A stretch of DNA of 6,749 nucleotides, taken from positions 1 through 6,749 of the forward strand of contig JAGLBQ010000227.1 in NCBI GenBank assembly GCA_023146675.1, written 5' to 3'. A program made the position numbers and the translations under genes. Shown piece after piece: positions 5,498 through 6,749 of this stretch. Under the pieces are notes generated by a model, which worked only from the letters and a program-made list of their open reading frames with translations, was not told where the DNA came from and did no database searches. Position 1 is the first letter of the stretch. Each line of letters begins with the position of its first letter. This stretch comes from Cocleimonas sp. Its GTDB lineage: Bacteria; Pseudomonadota; Gammaproteobacteria; Thiotrichales; Thiotrichaceae.

Positions 5498-6484
5498 TTA
5501 CTTATTCGAAGCAATCGCAGCATCTAACATATCTTTGCCAACAATACCTTCAAACTTTTTCCAAACAGGTTTCATCTTATCAACCCATTGCTGACGCTCT
5601 TCTTTACTTAGCTCAATAACAGTGGTGCGCTTACTATCAATAATGGCTTGTTTATCACTTTTTGATTTTTCAGCGGCAACTTTATTACCGTGTGCAATGG
5701 CTTCATCCAGTGCTTTTTTAAGCTCCGTACGTACATCATCAGGCAAGCCATTCCAGAATTCTGCGGAGGTGACAACCATATAATCAAGCAATCCGTGATC
5801 AGATGAAGTTATATAGTTCTGCACTTCATAAAACTTTTTAGAGTGAATATTTGACCAAGTGTTTTCCTGCCCATCAATCGCTTTTGTTTGTAATAAGGTG
5901 AAAACTTCGGAATAAGGTTTCTTTAACGGTGTTCCGCCAACGGCTTCAAACTGTGCCGATAATACATCTGATGACATAATGCGGAACTTCAAACCCTCTG
6001 CATCCGCAGGGACATGTAATGCTTTAGATGCCGATAGTTGCTTCATGCCATTATGCATATAGCCCAAACCTATCAAACCTTTCTTTTCAACCGTTTTTAA
6101 TAAGGATTGACCTGCTTTACTTTGCTGGAATTTTTCTGCCGCCGCCATATCATTAAATAGGAAGGGTAAATCAAAAATTTGTAGCTTTTTAGTGTATTTT
6201 TTAAATTTGGATAAGGAAGGGGATGCCAAATGTACATCGCCTAAGAGCAGTGCTTCGAGTACTTTATTATCACCAAAAAGTTGACCATTAGGATAAATTT
6301 CAACAACGACTTTATCCTTTAAACGTTCGCTGACCAACGCCTTAAATTTGGTAGCCATTTGACCTTTGGGTGTATTTTCAGCAACCACATGTGAAAATTT
6401 CAGTTTAATGGGATCAGCGTATGCAGATAGTGTACAGAGAGAAAGCGCAACAGCCGTTGCGAGTGCAAGAACAGACTTATTCAT
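5498..6484 (-). CDS. dctP: TRAP dicarboxylate transporter, periplasmic binding protein DctP
   Basis: This 328-residue substrate-binding protein captures the substrate in the periplasm and presents it to DctQM. A Sec signal peptide occupies 1-23, with cleavage predicted at AYA|DP; Cys17 is not in a lipobox (LSLC has Leu at -1). The mature protein opens with IKLKFSHVVAENTPKG, typical of the DctP family, followed by VEIYPNGQLFGDNKVLEAL. Arg168 in GLKFRIMSS is the conserved arginine that pairs with the substrate carboxylate. The DGQENTWSNIHSKKFYEVQ block (204-222) and HGLLDYMVVTS (230-240) match the C4-dicarboxylate (malate/fumarate/succinate) branch. An upstream in-frame ATG at 6556 is rejected because the chosen ATG has AAGGAAGG 5 bases upstream and yields a clean signal peptide. 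It is the first gene of the dctPQM operon. Confidence 0.95.
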   Translation of the reverse strand: MNKSVLALATAVALSLCTLSAYADPIKLKFSHVVAENTPKGQMATKFKALVSERLKDKVVVEIYPNGQLFGDNKVLEALLLGDVHLASPSLSKFKKYTKKLQIFDLPFLFNDMAAAEKFQQSKAGQSLLKTVEKKGLIGLGYMHNGMKQLSASKALHVPADAEGLKFRIMSSDVLSAQFEAVGGTPLKKPYSEVFTLLQTKAIDGQENTWSNIHSKKFYEVQNYITSSDHGLLDYMVVTSAEFWNGLPDDVRTELKKALDEAIAHGNKVAAEKSKSDKQAIIDSKRTTVIELSKEERQQWVDKMKPVWKKFEGIVGKDMLDAAIASNK

Positions 6485-6489
6485 AAAAA

Positions 6490-6497
6490 CCTTCCTT
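6490..6497 (-). promoter_or_regulatory. Ribosome binding site of dctP
   Basis: AAGGAAGG on the minus strand ends 5 bases before the ATG at 6484. It fixes the start of DctP at MNKSVLAL and excludes the 24-residue N-terminal extension that the longer open frame would allow. Confidence 0.8.
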
Positions 6498-6749
6498 ATA
6501 GGGTTTAAAACTAATGGGGGAGTTACAACCAGTACTACTAGCAATAAGAATACCAATAAGTCACTTTTTAAGAAAGAATTAATATAACACTATAAAAAAT
6601 AATGATACTACTAATTGAATGATTATTTAACGCCAATTATTGCTGAGCAAAATATAGGATAAATAATTCTATTCATATGTACGGAAAAACTTGATCACTA
6701 CAGAGTTATTAGACCACTTCAGCTTGTCTTTTATTGGAGTTAAAATAGT
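6498..6749 (-). promoter_or_regulatory. Upstream region of dctP, no gene recognised
   Basis: This AT-rich stretch must carry the dctPQM promoter. TATATT (6586-6581) and TATAGT (6594-6589) on the minus strand are possible -10 boxes but have no good -35 partner. No GG-N10-GC sigma54 signature, as used by DctD-controlled dct promoters, was found. A small palindrome TTGCTGAGCAA lies at 6640-6650. At the right edge (about 6735-6740) TTGGAG on the plus strand could be a ribosome binding site for a divergent gene beginning beyond the window, but this cannot be tested here. Confidence 0.4.

Noticed and set aside
5371..5619. Plus-strand open frame of 82 codons over the dctP 3' end
   Set aside because: It runs through the palindromic element and antisense to dctP, with no ribosome binding site or protein similarity that I recognise.

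Overview
The window looks like chromosomal DNA from an AT-rich (roughly 40% G+C by eye) Gram-negative proteobacterium, most likely a gammaproteobacterium. This is inferred from the C4-dicarboxylate-type TRAP transporter, the OmpR-class two-component pair and an interspersed GTAGGGTCGGT-type palindrome; genus and species cannot be read from the sequence. There are six protein genes, the first cut by the window edge. No rRNA, tRNA, CRISPR array or transposase gene was seen.

Left part (1-1808, + strand): the 3' portion of a membrane sensor histidine kinase, followed after 20 bases by a complete OmpR/PhoB-class response regulator. The two form an operon. The signal they sense cannot be determined, because most of the sensor domain lies outside the window.

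Centre (1809-3403): a convergent intergenic region with two stacked hairpins separates the two-component operon from a minus-strand gene for an unusual low-complexity protein. This protein has a short N-terminal region with an HCAHKC cluster, a tandemly repeated Glu/Gly/Asp/Lys/Ser segment containing a 66-bp DNA duplication, a methionine/leucine-rich helix, a Gly/Ser/Lys-rich segment, and a C-terminal domain with an HEMGH zinc-peptidase motif. The C-terminus resembles the M91 (NleD-like effector) peptidase layout, and the low-complexity part is reminiscent of harpins or other secreted effectors. It is the most unusual gene here. The 283 bases upstream hold three copies of an 11-base motif that could be regulator sites.

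Right part (3404-6749, - strand): a complete tripartite TRAP transporter operon, dctP-dctQ-dctM. DctP is the periplasmic binding protein, DctQ the small membrane subunit and DctM the large sodium-coupled permease. dctQ and dctM overlap by one base (TAATG). The 139-base dctP-dctQ gap holds a nested palindrome that may set the excess of binding protein over membrane subunits. The last 265 bases are the dctP upstream region, with no recognisable gene.
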